Of a stretch of 64,000 nt of DNA, positions 41,506-51,115 are shown in pieces. The stretch is taken from assembly GCA_902809985.1 (NCBI GenBank), contig CADDXC010000001.1:2790001-2854000 (forward strand). Reading direction: 5' to 3'. The position numbers were made by a program, and so were the translations under genes. The DNA is from Clostridiaceae bacterium BL-3 (lineage in GTDB: Bacteria; Bacillota; Clostridia; Clostridiales; Clostridiaceae). The notes under the pieces are model-generated. The model did not search any database and was not told the DNA's origin. It saw only the letters and a program-made list of their open reading frames with translations. Within the stretch, counting starts at the first letter, position 1; every line of letters begins with the position of its first letter.

Positions 41506-44130
41506 CTACACCATAGCTATATTCCCTATTCTCTTATTTCCATCTTTTAATTTTTCACTTATCAATTCTACTAATGGGTTCATCTTCTCAAAGAATATTA
41601 TTATCAAATCCCCCTGTTTTCCTGCATCTATTGCTCTCTCAAGTGCAGCCTTTTCATCCAATATAGTTTCTATTTTCTTTAAGTCAAAATCAGTCTTCAT
41701 TATACCCCTTCTAAGAATTGATGCTATTTCTCCAGGCTTCCTGCCTCTTCTGTCCTTATCTTCTTTAACATATATATAGTCAAAGTTCCTTCCTGCAATC
41801 CGCCCTATTTTTTCAACACTAGTGTCAGTTCTGTCTCCAGGTACACCAATAACTCCAACCAATCTCTTATAATTTAACTTTTTAGCACCTTTTATAACCG
41901 CTTTATATCCTTCTATATTATGACCATAGTCCAACACCACATTTATTCCATTTAAATTATAAATATTGAACCGTCCTGGATTAAATGAAGCATCTCCATA
42001 AAAGCTTTTTAAACCATCCTTTATAACAGAATAGGCTATATTCAACCCAATTGCAGCCCCACAGGCAGCCATGGCATTTTCTATGTTATAAATAAGTTTC
42101 CCTTCCAGCGATATCCTTATATCCTGCATCTTTACTATTGGGACTACAACACCCTGCCTTTCAAAATACATAATCTGATCATCTATATATATTCCATATC
42201 CGCCTCTATCTATATTGTCCCTGAGAATTGTATTATTTTTATACTTTGAAAACATAATTATTGAGCCCTTTAACCTATTGATTATAGTTGAACTTACCAG
42301 ATCATCCGCATTTAAAACCACATATCCATTTTTCTTAACAGCTTCTCCAACCAACGCCTTTACATAAGCTAGATCCTCCATTGTATTTATTCCATCTATG
42401 CCAAGATGATCTTCAGTTATATTCGTTATCACCGCCACATCTGCCAAATCATAGGCAAGACCTTTTTTTATTATTCCTCCTCTAGCAGTTTCCAACACCG
42501 CTGCATCTACATTTTTGTTGCTCAAAATGGTCTTAGCACTATAATATCCTGTAGTATCACCTTTACATATACATTTATTATCTATGTATATTCCTCCTGT
42601 AACAGTCATACCCACCTTATAGCCAGATTTGCCTAATATATGTGCAATGAGTCTAGTAGTTGTGGTTTTCCCATTTGTTCCAGTTACTGAAACTATAGGA
42701 ATGGATCGGGATCTATAAAATAGCATATTTATTATGGCTCTTGCCACATTTCTTTTTTTACCTACACAGGGATACTGGTGCATTCTAATACCCGGTGCTG
42801 CATTTATTTCTATTATAGCTCCACCGGTTTTAAGTATGGATTCACTTATATCTTTACAGCATATATCTATGCCACAGATATCCAGTCCAATCGTATCAGC
42901 TGCCCTTTCACAGATATTTATATTTTCTTTGCAAATTAAATCAGTGCAATCTACAGCTGTTCCTCCTGTAGATAAATTTCCATTTTCTCTTATGAGCAAT
43001 TTTTTATTCTTAGGTAAGATACTATCCAATTTATAATCACTTTTAAGTATGCAGGCTTTCAATTCATCATCTATTTTTATTTTAGTTAGAGGCTTTTCGT
43101 GTCCCTCTCCTCTCATGCTGTCCCTGTTTACATCTTCTATCAATTGAATTATGCTTTTTATTCCATCTCCCACAACATAAGGCGGTATTCTTTCAGCAGC
43201 AGCTACTACTTTTCCATTCACCACACATACCCTAAAGTCTTTTCCAGTTATACATTTCTCTAAAATTATACTATCAAACTTCTGTGCTAATATCTTGTAA
43301 GCTTTTACTGCTTCTGTCTTATTTTTTATATTTACAAATACCCCTTTGCCCTGATTTCCAAAACAAGGTTTTAAAACTATGGGGTATCCTATCTCAGCAG
43401 TGAGATCTGATAATTCCTCCAGGCTTTTCACCTCACCACCCTCTGCCACAGGTAAACACTGATTTCTCAGCATCTCTTTAGTTAGCATTTTGTTACAAGC
43501 TATATCTACAGCCGCAGCCGATGTATTGCATGATATAGTGGCTTCTATAATCTTGCTGTATTTTCCGTATCCCAATTGAAATACACTGTTATTTCCAATC
43601 CTTGTTACAGGTATTCCTCTCCTCTTGGCCTCTGATATTATGGACAGCGTACTGGGGCCAACTTGCTCTGCTTTTAAAATATCCTTTAATTTTGTGACGT
43701 CCTCCTCAAGTTTATAATTTATTCCTTTTATCAAAGAGTTGATCATATTCACAGCTATTTTGCCAATTTCCAGCGCTGTATTTTTATAAAGATATTCATA
43801 TACTATATAATATTTATCTTCCTTTATTTCCCTTGCCTTCCCATAACTAACATCAATGCCCAGATCATTTTGCATAGCAAGTATAATATGTTCACACACA
43901 TGGGCAAGATAAGTTCCTTCTCTCAATCTCTTTTCAAAGCCATGTTCTTCATTTATTCCACATCTATGCTGCCTCAAATCAGGCATGATCGTCAGCAGTT
44001 TTTCATTAAATCCATTTATATCCTTAGTTGGTATTTTACTATACCCCTCTAAATCCACAGACATTTTTATACATTTTCTATGAGCAAATATATTTCTTCC
44101 TTCAAAAACTCTAAAATCATCTATCCTCAT
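41506..44130 (-). CDS. cphA: Cyanophycin synthetase
   Basis: Builds the storage polymer multi-L-arginyl-poly-L-aspartate from Asp, Arg and ATP. The 874-residue enzyme has the three expected parts: an N-terminal domain, an ATP-grasp domain (PIVLKPCFGNQGKGVF, IEINAAPGIRMHQYP) and a C-terminal Mur-ligase-like domain with P-loop VTGTNGKTTTTRLI. Only a weak ribosome binding site precedes the ATG. cphB follows upstream on the same strand with a 275-base gap. In clostridia cyanophycin has been linked to sporulation, which fits the neighbours here. Confidence 0.95.
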   Translation of the reverse strand: MRIDDFRVFEGRNIFAHRKCIKMSVDLEGYSKIPTKDINGFNEKLLTIMPDLRQHRCGINEEHGFEKRLREGTYLAHVCEHIILAMQNDLGIDVSYGKAREIKEDKYYIVYEYLYKNTALEIGKIAVNMINSLIKGINYKLEEDVTKLKDILKAEQVGPSTLSIISEAKRRGIPVTRIGNNSVFQLGYGKYSKIIEATISCNTSAAAVDIACNKMLTKEMLRNQCLPVAEGGEVKSLEELSDLTAEIGYPIVLKPCFGNQGKGVFVNIKNKTEAVKAYKILAQKFDSIILEKCITGKDFRVCVVNGKVVAAAERIPPYVVGDGIKSIIQLIEDVNRDSMRGEGHEKPLTKIKIDDELKACILKSDYKLDSILPKNKKLLIRENGNLSTGGTAVDCTDLICKENINICERAADTIGLDICGIDICCKDISESILKTGGAIIEINAAPGIRMHQYPCVGKKRNVARAIINMLFYRSRSIPIVSVTGTNGKTTTTRLIAHILGKSGYKVGMTVTGGIYIDNKCICKGDTTGYYSAKTILSNKNVDAAVLETARGGIIKKGLAYDLADVAVITNITEDHLGIDGINTMEDLAYVKALVGEAVKKNGYVVLNADDLVSSTIINRLKGSIIMFSKYKNNTILRDNIDRGGYGIYIDDQIMYFERQGVVVPIVKMQDIRISLEGKLIYNIENAMAACGAAIGLNIAYSVIKDGLKSFYGDASFNPGRFNIYNLNGINVVLDYGHNIEGYKAVIKGAKKLNYKRLVGVIGVPGDRTDTSVEKIGRIAGRNFDYIYVKEDKDRRGRKPGEIASILRRGIMKTDFDLKKIETILDEKAALERAIDAGKQGDLIIIFFEKMNPLVELISEKLKDGNKRIGNIAMV

Positions 44131-44231
44131 TTTTGTGTATACTGCCCGTTACATAAACACTTATTTACACTTAAGTAAAAGTTTGTTTATTTCCCCATTC
44201 ATAGTATCTGATTTTGCTATTTGTGCTACTT

Positions 44232-44366
44232 TCATTCGGCCTGATACTCCAGGGGCTTGAAATCCCGTCTAACTAACGGTATATCAGCATATAATTCATA
44301 TTTATTTGCTGATTTAACGGTTTTTACGACTCCTCCCTTACATCTATTTGACCCTTTCTCGGATTT
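44232..44366 (-). other. Structured GC-rich island between cphA and cphB (element B)
   Basis: A 45-codon open frame without a start codon runs to TGA 44232-44234 and ends in DIPLVRRDFKPLEYQAE. The same stretch carries three short hairpins in a row (CCTG/CAGG, GGG/CCC, CCGT/ACGG between 44241 and 44279) and an ATCAGCA/TGCTGAT stem (44283-44313). This could be the remnant of a mobile gene with its structured end or a structured leader of cphA. I cannot name it. The rest of the 275-base gap is AT-rich. Confidence 0.35.
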
Positions 44367-44372
44367 TTAATC

Positions 44373-44402
44373 AATTTGATTTACAAATCATCAAATCAAA
44401 TT
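44373..44402 (-). terminator. Hairpin directly after cphB
   Basis: AATTTGATTT/AAATCAAATT arms (44373-44382, 44393-44402) begin three bases after the cphB stop. It is AT-only, so a weak terminator at best. Confidence 0.4.
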
Positions 44403-44405
44403 TTC

Positions 44406-45218
44406 TCAATTATTATAAGGCTTTTTATTTATAAAATTAAATTTATTTCCATATTTAAGTACATGTAATTTCACTCCAAATATAGACAATATCTCCTCAG
44501 GATACTGTTCTGACACATTAGTATAGGTTATGCCAGAGCCATCTATCACATAAACTGCTCCTGAACCCATTACCGTGAATTCATCATTGTCTTTAACCAT
44601 AATTGCTGTATCTTCATCTATTCCAATACCTAAGCTCTGTGGGTTTTCAGCTATTCCAACAAGTAGTCTTCCTATTCTACCCCTCTGTGCAAAATGCTGA
44701 TCAATAATCACACCTTTTATGAGACCCAACCCAGGCGCCATTTTTAAAGTACACTTTTTAGGTGATTCTTCATCGGGTCCTGTTATTATCATGGTATCAC
44801 TCATAACAGAAGCCCCTGCGGAAGTTCCCACAAAAGTACACCCTCCTTCATATAATTCTTGAATCTTCGAATACAGTGGAGTACCTCCTACAAGGCTTGT
44901 TATCCTAAGCTGATCTCCTCCTGTAAAAAACATCAATGCAATATTTTCTATGAGCTCTAGATTGTTCACGTCAAAGGCATCTTTTCTGCTTCTTATAGTC
45001 AGTATCCTTATATTCTTTATTCCCAATTCTTGAAATATCTTTTTATATTCATCTCCTAATTCCTCCGGTATCTCAGATGCAATAGTTGCAATAACAAGAA
45101 TATCTTCTTGTTTATCCAATCTACTGCAGACTTCCTTTAATATTTTTTTTTCACCGGTCTTATCTTCCGCTCCTCCTATTATTATTAAATTTTTTTCTGA
45201 TTTTTTTTTCAAAGTCAT
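44406..45218 (-). CDS. cphB: Cyanophycinase
   Basis: Serine exopeptidase that releases beta-Asp-Arg dipeptides from cyanophycin. The 270 residues show IIIGGAEDK at the N-terminus, the FFTGGDQLRI loop and the nucleophile serine in FVGTSAGASVMSD, followed by GLGLIKGVIIDQHF. A GGAGAGGGTG site precedes the ATG. With cphA downstream on the same strand it forms a complete make-and-use pair, lacking a nearby isoaspartyl dipeptidase gene. Confidence 0.95.
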   Translation of the reverse strand: MTLKKKSEKNLIIIGGAEDKTGEKKILKEVCSRLDKQEDILVIATIASEIPEELGDEYKKIFQELGIKNIRILTIRSRKDAFDVNNLELIENIALMFFTGGDQLRITSLVGGTPLYSKIQELYEGGCTFVGTSAGASVMSDTMIITGPDEESPKKCTLKMAPGLGLIKGVIIDQHFAQRGRIGRLLVGIAENPQSLGIGIDEDTAIMVKDNDEFTVMGSGAVYVIDGSGITYTNVSEQYPEEILSIFGVKLHVLKYGNKFNFINKKPYNN

Positions 45219-45280
45219 GCACCCTCTCCTGCGGATATTCTATATTTTTTCCATTTTCTCAATTATTATGCGTAAAACAA

Positions 45281-45308
45281 AAACTTCAGCAATTTATTGC
45301 CGAAGTTT
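45281..45308 (-). terminator. Terminator after the SipL-like gene
   Basis: AAACTTCaGCAAT/ATTGCcGAAGTTT arms with one mismatch and a U-rich run on the minus strand. It lies between element C and cphB. Confidence 0.8.
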
Positions 45309-45401
45309 AATCGAAGATTTGGGCTCCCTTTTATGAAACTCCACCTCCTTTCGGTCCGGCGGAGTAAGCGACTCGCACCAAATCGAAGATTTGGGCTCCC
45401 T
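45309..45401 (-). repeat. Paired 21-base repeats with GC-rich hairpins (element C)
   Basis: The 21-base unit at 45309-45329 recurs exactly at 45381-45401; each holds the AATC-GAA-GATT stem. On the minus strand between them lie GCGA-G-TCGC and an ACTCCGCC/GGTGGAGT hairpin. The first repeat copy begins three bases after the SipL-like stop. GC content is well above the surroundings. It looks like an intergenic repeat or a mobile-element remnant. Confidence 0.6.
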
Positions 45402-45403
45402 GC

Positions 45404-46957
45404 TTATATTACAGCTCTTCCAGGTATAATGAGTTTTTCTCCCACTTTTATAACTTCCGGATCTTCTATATCATTTAATTTTACTAAATCCTCCACAGTA
45501 GTATAATACTTTTTAGCTATTTTCCACAGAGTATCATCTTGCTGGATCACATATATGGTTAAACTGGCCTTCTTAGCTGGGAATTCCCCTTCTGAAGAAT
45601 CTATATTCACCAAAAACTCTTTATGAGTAATATAATTTACTCTTGCATAAACTTCAGCTACTGCCTTTATAGCTATGGTGTCTATTTCTACCTCTCCCTG
45701 TATACTCTCTAAAGCCACCTTTGCTATACACTGCATGTCAATTTTACTTTCAGGTATATCTACACTGCAACTAAAAGGTATCTCGTCACTAGCCTTATTT
45801 ATTTCATCTTCTAAATCCTTATATAAAGCCTTAACACTTAAAACTCCATCTACAACTACCTTGTCTTCCACTATTTTTTTGTCTGTTATGCACACTTCTC
45901 CATAACACATAATTACCTCTTTAGGCCTGGAGTTACCTTCTAATTCTATATTTGATTTAATCATACTTTGGGTGGTATTCTGGCCATGCATTACATTCAA
46001 TTCATAATCTTTTTTATCCATCTGCATAAGTGAGGAAGGAGAATAAGCATCTTCTATTATATCCATATCTTCTTTATACATCACTTTTGTATTGGATTTT
46101 ACCAACACTTCCATATCAATTATCCTGCTCTCACCCAAATCATCTTCTCTTATACTCTTTTCAATCTCATCTACACAAAAGTCGGTATAGCTGTCCATAG
46201 ATGAGTTCACTCCATCTACAGGAATTTCTTTACTTACATAAACATCATCCTCTATATATTCTATGTCCCTTGTGTCCTTTCCCCTATAAAGTACACCTAT
46301 AAGCACATATGCCTCTATAGAGATATTCCCATCTAAAACCTTTATATTTTTCTTATGCACATTTACGTTACATTCTAATATATTCCCTATTTGAGGCCTA
46401 TCCACAGGTATTTGAATCTCAGCTTTTGCCACTAAATCTCCTGAGACTGTTCCAACTATTTTATCTATAGTATCAGGATTTTTCAACATCTGTATATCTC
46501 CAGAACTTTCTACATCTTTTATAACTTCAAATTCATATTTTTTATATACTTCTGCTTTTAATTTTATAATTCCTTCAATAGATACCTTTCTTTCATTAGC
46601 TATATTGCAGTTCATATGTTCTACATAGCAATCTGCATCACAGAGCATATCATGTTGAGACCCCGGTATTTCAATATAATTTGAAAAATCGCCAGTATAA
46701 TTTACGCTGTAGATGCCCATTGCTTCATCTTCTTTAGCTAAATAAAGTATAGTATATTCCACTTTTCCCTCAACAAATACCTTATCCTGCATTACTTCCT
46801 TACTAGTTATAATGGGCTTTGCATTGAGAATTAAAATATGGTTAACATCTGGATTTGTATCCGGTATTATATATTCTGCTTTTATTACAGTATCAGAAAA
46901 ATTTTCAGCCATGAGCTGTTCACATTCTATATTTTCTTTAACAAAATCTATACTCAT
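45404..46957 (-). CDS. DUF3794-LysM protein (SipL-like coat morphogenetic protein)
   Basis: The 517-residue protein has repeated DUF3794 modules (several hundred residues of beta-rich sequence with AEYIIPDTNPDVNHIL and VEGKVEYTILYLA) and a C-terminal LysM domain from about residue 468 (YVIQQDDTLWKIAKKYYT, LVKLNDIEDPEVIKVGEKL). This architecture and length are those of SipL of Clostridioides difficile, which binds SpoIVA and anchors the coat. No signal peptide is present, fitting a mother-cell protein. A GGGGGG-rich site precedes the ATG. Confidence 0.85.
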   Translation of the reverse strand: MSIDFVKENIECEQLMAENFSDTVIKAEYIIPDTNPDVNHILILNAKPIITSKEVMQDKVFVEGKVEYTILYLAKEDEAMGIYSVNYTGDFSNYIEIPGSQHDMLCDADCYVEHMNCNIANERKVSIEGIIKLKAEVYKKYEFEVIKDVESSGDIQMLKNPDTIDKIVGTVSGDLVAKAEIQIPVDRPQIGNILECNVNVHKKNIKVLDGNISIEAYVLIGVLYRGKDTRDIEYIEDDVYVSKEIPVDGVNSSMDSYTDFCVDEIEKSIREDDLGESRIIDMEVLVKSNTKVMYKEDMDIIEDAYSPSSLMQMDKKDYELNVMHGQNTTQSMIKSNIELEGNSRPKEVIMCYGEVCITDKKIVEDKVVVDGVLSVKALYKDLEDEINKASDEIPFSCSVDIPESKIDMQCIAKVALESIQGEVEIDTIAIKAVAEVYARVNYITHKEFLVNIDSSEGEFPAKKASLTIYVIQQDDTLWKIAKKYYTTVEDLVKLNDIEDPEVIKVGEKLIIPGRAVI

Positions 46958-47322
46958 ATTTATTACCCCCCATATAAAAACCTACTATTTATTTATATAA
47001 ATTAAAGGTAAAAAATATGCTAACGTTTTTGATAATTTTCAATAATGTCTCTTAATATTGACATTTACAAAATTTTGACGTAATATTAAATTGGTTGTTA
47101 ACCATATAACCTCTCATAAATTCTCAATACCCTTTTATACCATAGTTGAAAGATGGAAGCTTACCATCTTTCTTCTTACCCTGTAAATTGACAACAAAAA
47201 ATAGCACATAAAATATAATTAGTATTTTATATACTATTTTAAAAATGTTACGTTTATATACTTTTATAAAATAGGTTAACAAACATATGAGATAATTGAT
47301 AACTAAGTGAACTAAACACTGT
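46958..47322. other. 365-base gene-free region
   Basis: Very AT-rich with no supported ORF. The only structure I see is a perfect nine-base-pair hairpin GAAAGATGG/CCATCTTTC at 47148-47172, followed by TTCTTCTT on the plus strand; on the minus strand it may end the veg transcript. The part before 46957 should hold the promoter of the SipL-like gene. Confidence 0.4.
47148..47172. terminator. Possible terminator downstream of veg
   Basis: Perfect 9-bp stem with a seven-base loop, 150 bases beyond the veg stop. No U run on the minus strand, so the role is uncertain. Confidence 0.4.
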
Positions 47323-47559
47323 TTAAACTGAAAAAACCAACTGAACTGTTTTTGTTAAAACATCCGAATAGCTATAAGTCACTTTCCTTTGGGTGTCATT
47401 TTCTAATCTAATCACAAATATGCTAGGATAAGCTTTTTCTATTATTCCTTTATTCACAAAAACTTTCCTTCTACCGCCATTTGCCTTTAAAGTTACTTTG
47501 TCTCCTACATGATCTTCAATGTTCTTTCTTATAGAAGCTAACACATTCATTCCTTCCAT
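47323..47559 (-). CDS. veg: Veg family protein
   Basis: The 78-residue protein contains LASIRKNIEDHVGDKVTLKANGGRRK (shown in part as IRKNIEDHVG and LKANGGRRK), the signature of Veg, a small highly expressed protein linked to biofilm matrix genes and spore outgrowth in Bacillus. It is preceded by two consensus promoters and lies next to yabG, as in Bacillus. Start: the first ATG has GGGTG upstream; the fourth-codon ATG is less well placed. Confidence 0.92.
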   Translation of the reverse strand: MEGMNVLASIRKNIEDHVGDKVTLKANGGRRKVFVNKGIIEKAYPSIFVIRLENDTQRKVTYSYSDVLTKTVQLVFSV

Positions 47560-47588
47560 TCTCTAAACACCCTCTCTCTACATCTTAT

Positions 47589-47658
47589 ATTATACATCGT
47601 AAGGTTAATTATGTCAACTAAACCATTTAGTATATCAGTTAATAATTTATTTTGTCAA
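47589..47658 (-). promoter_or_regulatory. Tandem strong promoters of veg
   Basis: The proximal promoter is perfect consensus on the minus strand: TTGACA (47612-47617), 17 bases, TATAAT (47589-47594). A second, TTGACA (47653-47658), 18 bases, TATACT (47629-47634), lies directly upstream. The Bacillus veg promoter is likewise one of the strongest known, so strong expression is expected here too. Confidence 0.9.
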
Positions 47659-47766
47659 TATTAAATTTTTGTAAACACGGCCCACATAGTTTTATTTATA
47701 TTATAATATATTGCCATTTCTTCAAGTCACTCATATATACAATATTATTTACAACTTTTATAATCT

Positions 47767-48654
47767 TTATACATATGGTGATTTTGGAAAACCCTCCCTG
47801 TATTTTCCTCTAGTCTGCAGCCCTCCAATCCCATTAGTCCTAGTTATAGTGTTTCTTATGGCCTCTTGAATGGATACTACTTTTTCTATATTCGTATAAG
47901 CTATTTTTTCACATAAAAATACAGGATCTAAACAATGTATAAGTACTCTACTGGGTGAACTTGCAAAATTAGCTCCTGAATCCAAAATTTTTTCATAACA
48001 GGACTGACAGGCTCCTGCAAATATTACCAGATCATCATAATTTGATTCATAATTTCTAAGTTCTGACACAGCTTCCACAAAATATTTGGAATTTTTATAA
48101 TTATCCAAATTCATGAAATCAGTAGTACCCTTTGCCACAGAATCATGCCCTGTAATTACAATTATATCTGGTTTTATTTCTTTTACTAACTCTACCACTT
48201 TTGACGGCTGATCCTTTTCAGCTATATTCCTGCCAACTACATCTAACAAAAGTTGTTTATACACTTTAATACATACATCTAGATATTCCGAATCACCATC
48301 TACATGCAGTATTTTACCAGGCCTTCCAAAAGCAAGTTCGTTCTTGGAATCATGTGATGCAAATTTTGTTATGTTATATTCTTGTGCAGTTCCTCCACTA
48401 TACCTAAAGCCCCCTCTGCTAATTAGAATGTCCCGAATTGAACTGTTAATTTGTTTATTAAATATAATTTCCTTTTTTGTAAGAGATTCATTCTCTACGA
48501 TCTCCAAATCCTCAATGGTGGAGTCTGCAATCAGCCTCAAATCTATCCCTTTTAGAATATAAATATTCCCGCTTTTTTCTTCTTTTACATCTATTATTTT
48601 AAAAGTTATATCTTTACCATAGGATTTTCTCACTACTATATCACCTATTTTCAT
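47767..48654 (-). CDS. yabG: Sporulation-specific protease YabG
   Basis: Mother-cell cysteine-type protease that trims coat and other spore proteins. The 295-residue sequence matches the family through IGDIVVRKSYGKDITFKI at the N-terminus, GRPGKILHVDGDSEYL, IVITGHDS and VIFAGACQSCYE with its conserved His and Cys. Neighbour veg is conserved in Bacillus. A GGGGATG site precedes the ATG. Confidence 0.93.
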   Translation of the reverse strand: MKIGDIVVRKSYGKDITFKIIDVKEEKSGNIYILKGIDLRLIADSTIEDLEIVENESLTKKEIIFNKQINSSIRDILISRGGFRYSGGTAQEYNITKFASHDSKNELAFGRPGKILHVDGDSEYLDVCIKVYKQLLLDVVGRNIAEKDQPSKVVELVKEIKPDIIVITGHDSVAKGTTDFMNLDNYKNSKYFVEAVSELRNYESNYDDLVIFAGACQSCYEKILDSGANFASSPSRVLIHCLDPVFLCEKIAYTNIEKVVSIQEAIRNTITRTNGIGGLQTRGKYREGFPKSPYV

Positions 48655-48716
48655 AATCTAACATCCCCATATAAAAAGTCATGATATATATTATGAGTTT
48701 ATCCTTTTTTAAGTGC

Positions 48717-48770
48717 AAAAAATAAGGCCTATGCCGGGTTCATTTTAACATTATCCACATAGGCCTATTC
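48717..48770 (-). terminator. Terminator after the first cotS-like gene
   Basis: AGGCCTATG/CATAGGCCT arms (48725-48733, 48758-48766) with a 24-base loop and TATTTTTTG on the minus strand. Confidence 0.85.
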
Positions 48771-48781
48771 CCAACTTAAAT

Positions 48782-49783
48782 CTATTTTTGGTTATAGATA
48801 CTTTTAAATTCTTCAATAAAACGAACATACTTTTCCTGTTCTGAAATCAATTCCTCCAGTTTATTATTAAAGGTATTTAACTGCCAATTAACCTCATTAT
48901 AATAATATCTATTTGCCAATCTCCAGAAACGTTGAGGAAATAATAAGAAAGCAAATATTACCCTGTATTCCTCCTCCTCAAGCGGGCTTACCTCATTATA
49001 GGAGTCAAATATAAGCTTGGCATTTTCTATATTCCAATCTGATCTTTTTAAAACCTTAATCATAAAAGATGATATATCATAAGCTCTTATTTCTCTTTTA
49101 CAGTAATCAAAATCTATTACATTTACATTGTTGTCATCATCTATCACTATATTATGATATGTAAAATCATGATGACAAAATCCTTTTTCCTCTTTTGTTA
49201 TATTGCAAAGTTCATCATATTTGGAGTCTTTTAGTACTTCTATAGCTTTTCTGCCAAAATCTTTATAAAACTGAATAGCCTTCATATAATTTAAATCAAA
49301 ACTTTCCTTATTGCTTTTTTTTCTGCCCATATCTTTCATTTTATCAAGAGCTCTAACCCTTTTTTCCATTAAATGATGCCACCTTCCAAGATCCGTCTTA
49401 AGTTTGCTGTTTTCAGGAGGCTCATATCCTTTAGAAGCTATGTGCATATTTGCCAAACATTTAGAAGCATTTATGACATCTTCTTTATTTTTAAAATCAC
49501 ATTCCCTACCATTAATCCATTCTGAAAGGGTATAAATATCTTCATTTACAAGAGCATAGGGATTCCCATCTATATTAACACAATATTTATCTACATATGG
49601 AAATCCATTATTTATTAAATGTTCTTTTGCACCATATACAAATAAAAGTTTTTGAGTTCCATAATTTATTCTCTTTAAACATTTCATTCCTTTATCCGTT
49701 TTTAAAAGATATACCCCTCTATTTGGTCTTATATTTTCAATTTTTACATTAAATTGTCTTTCTATTTCAAATTCTCGCATCAT
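48782..49783 (-). CDS. CotS-family spore coat protein (kinase fold) 1
   Basis: A 333-residue member of the CotS/YtaA family with an aminoglycoside-phosphotransferase-like fold. Kept kinase-like motifs are the HHDFTYHNIVID catalytic loop and NVIDFDYCKREI metal loop. In Bacillus such proteins are coat components; whether they phosphorylate sugars is not settled. ATG 49783 follows AGGGGTGATT. It is divergent from a glycosyltransferase with a 113-base gap. Confidence 0.88.
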   Translation of the reverse strand: MMREFEIERQFNVKIENIRPNRGVYLLKTDKGMKCLKRINYGTQKLLFVYGAKEHLINNGFPYVDKYCVNIDGNPYALVNEDIYTLSEWINGRECDFKNKEDVINASKCLANMHIASKGYEPPENSKLKTDLGRWHHLMEKRVRALDKMKDMGRKKSNKESFDLNYMKAIQFYKDFGRKAIEVLKDSKYDELCNITKEEKGFCHHDFTYHNIVIDDDNNVNVIDFDYCKREIRAYDISSFMIKVLKRSDWNIENAKLIFDSYNEVSPLEEEEYRVIFAFLLFPQRFWRLANRYYYNEVNWQLNTFNNKLEELISEQEKYVRFIEEFKSIYNQK

Positions 49784-49896
49784 GTTAATCACCCCTATAT
49801 ATCTATATGAACGGCTAAGTTATTTTAGAAGAATATTAACATTTTTAACTGGATTTTAATATAATGAAATATACCAATTTAGAGAGGAATAATTCT

Positions 49897-51033
49897 ATGA
49901 AAATAGGAATTGATGGTCGTGCTGCAAAATGGTATAGAGGTACCGGTATAGGCACTTATACTTATCAGCTCATAAGTTGCTTAAATAATATTGATAATAT
50001 AAATAACTATTTACTTTTCATGCCGAAAAGTTTTAGAAATGATATATGCTTAAAAAAAAATTTTGCTCTAAATACTATTCCTCCACAGAATAAAACCAGT
50101 TTTTGGGAGGAAATAAATATACCTAATAAAATAAAACACAATAAAATAGAATTGTACCACGTTCCACAAAACGGTGTAGGGCTTCCTGTAGATAAAAATT
50201 GTAAATTTGCTATAACACTTCACGATGTAATTCCCTATAAAATGCCTGAAACTGTAAGTGACAGATATTTAAAAATTTTTTCCGACTATATCCCTGAAAT
50301 AATACCTAAATGTGATGGAATTATTACAGTTTCAAATTTCTCCAAGAATGATATAATGAAGGCTTTTAATTTCCCCGAGAATAAAATATACGTTACTCAT
50401 TTGGCCAGCGAGGATATATATAAACCTTTGGATAAAAATATAAGTAAATATATAGCTAAAAGATATTATTCCATAGATGAAGATTATATACTTTATGTGG
50501 GGGGATTCAGCCCTAGAAAAAATATATTGGGTTTAATTGAAAGTTTCAATAAATTTATATCGCTGTATAAAAAACCCATAAAGCTTGTAATAGCAGGTAC
50601 AAAGGGGAAATCATACAGTACTTACAGAAAACGTACTGAAATATTAAATATATCTGACAAAGTTATATTTCCCGGTTTTATATCCATGGATCATCTTCCC
50701 TATATATATAATGCCGCTAAACTATTCGTATATCCCTCTTTTTATGAGGGATTTGGTTTGCCACCAATAGAGGCTATGGCCTGTGGAATTCCAGTAATAA
50801 CCTCAAATACTACTTCTCTACCTGAAGTTGTTGGAGATGGAGCTCTTCTCGTAAATCCCAAAGATCAAGATGATTTATGTCAAGCTATGCTAAATATACT
50901 GTCCGATGATAATCTCAAAAAAAAACTTACCTCTCTGGGAATTCAGAGAGCTTCTCAACTAAATTGGAAAAAAACAGCTAGTGATACCATAACCATATAC
51001 AATAAAATCATAGGTAAAAAAATTAATTATTAA
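49897..51033 (+). CDS. GT4-type glycosyltransferase 1 of the coat cluster
   Basis: A 378-residue retaining glycosyltransferase (GT-B fold, group 1). Features are the N-terminal [20 protein letters not shown], the donor-site [10 protein letters not shown] and the EX7E motif in [19 protein letters not shown] (shown in parts). ATG 49897 follows GAGAGGAAT. The close paralogue at 54387 and flanking cotS genes suggest a role in making spore-surface polysaccharide. Sugar and acceptor are unknown. Confidence 0.88.
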   Translation: MKIGIDGRAAKWYRGTGIGTYTYQLISCLNNIDNINNYLLFMPKSFRNDICLKKNFALNTIPPQNKTSFWEEINIPNKIKHNKIELYHVPQNGVGLPVDKNCKFAITLHDVIPYKMPETVSDRYLKIFSDYIPEIIPKCDGIITVSNFSKNDIMKAFNFPENKIYVTHLASEDIYKPLDKNISKYIAKRYYSIDEDYILYVGGFSPRKNILGLIESFNKFISLYKKPIKLVIAGTKGKSYSTYRKRTEILNISDKVIFPGFISMDHLPYIYNAAKLFVYPSFYEGFGLPPIEAMACGIPVITSNTTSLPEVVGDGALLVNPKDQDDLCQAMLNILSDDNLKKKLTSLGIQRASQLNWKKTASDTITIYNKIIGKKINY

Positions 51034-51034
51034 A

Positions 51035-51085
51035 ATACACACACCCTTTAAATAAATATACTGCTTATTTCAAGGGTGTGTGTAT
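51035..51085. terminator. Bidirectional terminator between convergent genes
   Basis: Perfect 14-bp arms ATACACACACCCTT (51035-51048) and its complement (51072-51085), starting two bases after the glycosyltransferase stop and 31 bases before the convergent cotS-like stop. Confidence 0.82.
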
Positions 51086-51115
51086 AATATGTCAAAACAT
51101 TTTTTAAATACACCA

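Noticed and set aside
45309..45401. CRISPR array candidate from the paired 21-base repeats
   Set aside because: Only two repeats, one intervening stretch with its own hairpins, and no cas genes anywhere in the window.
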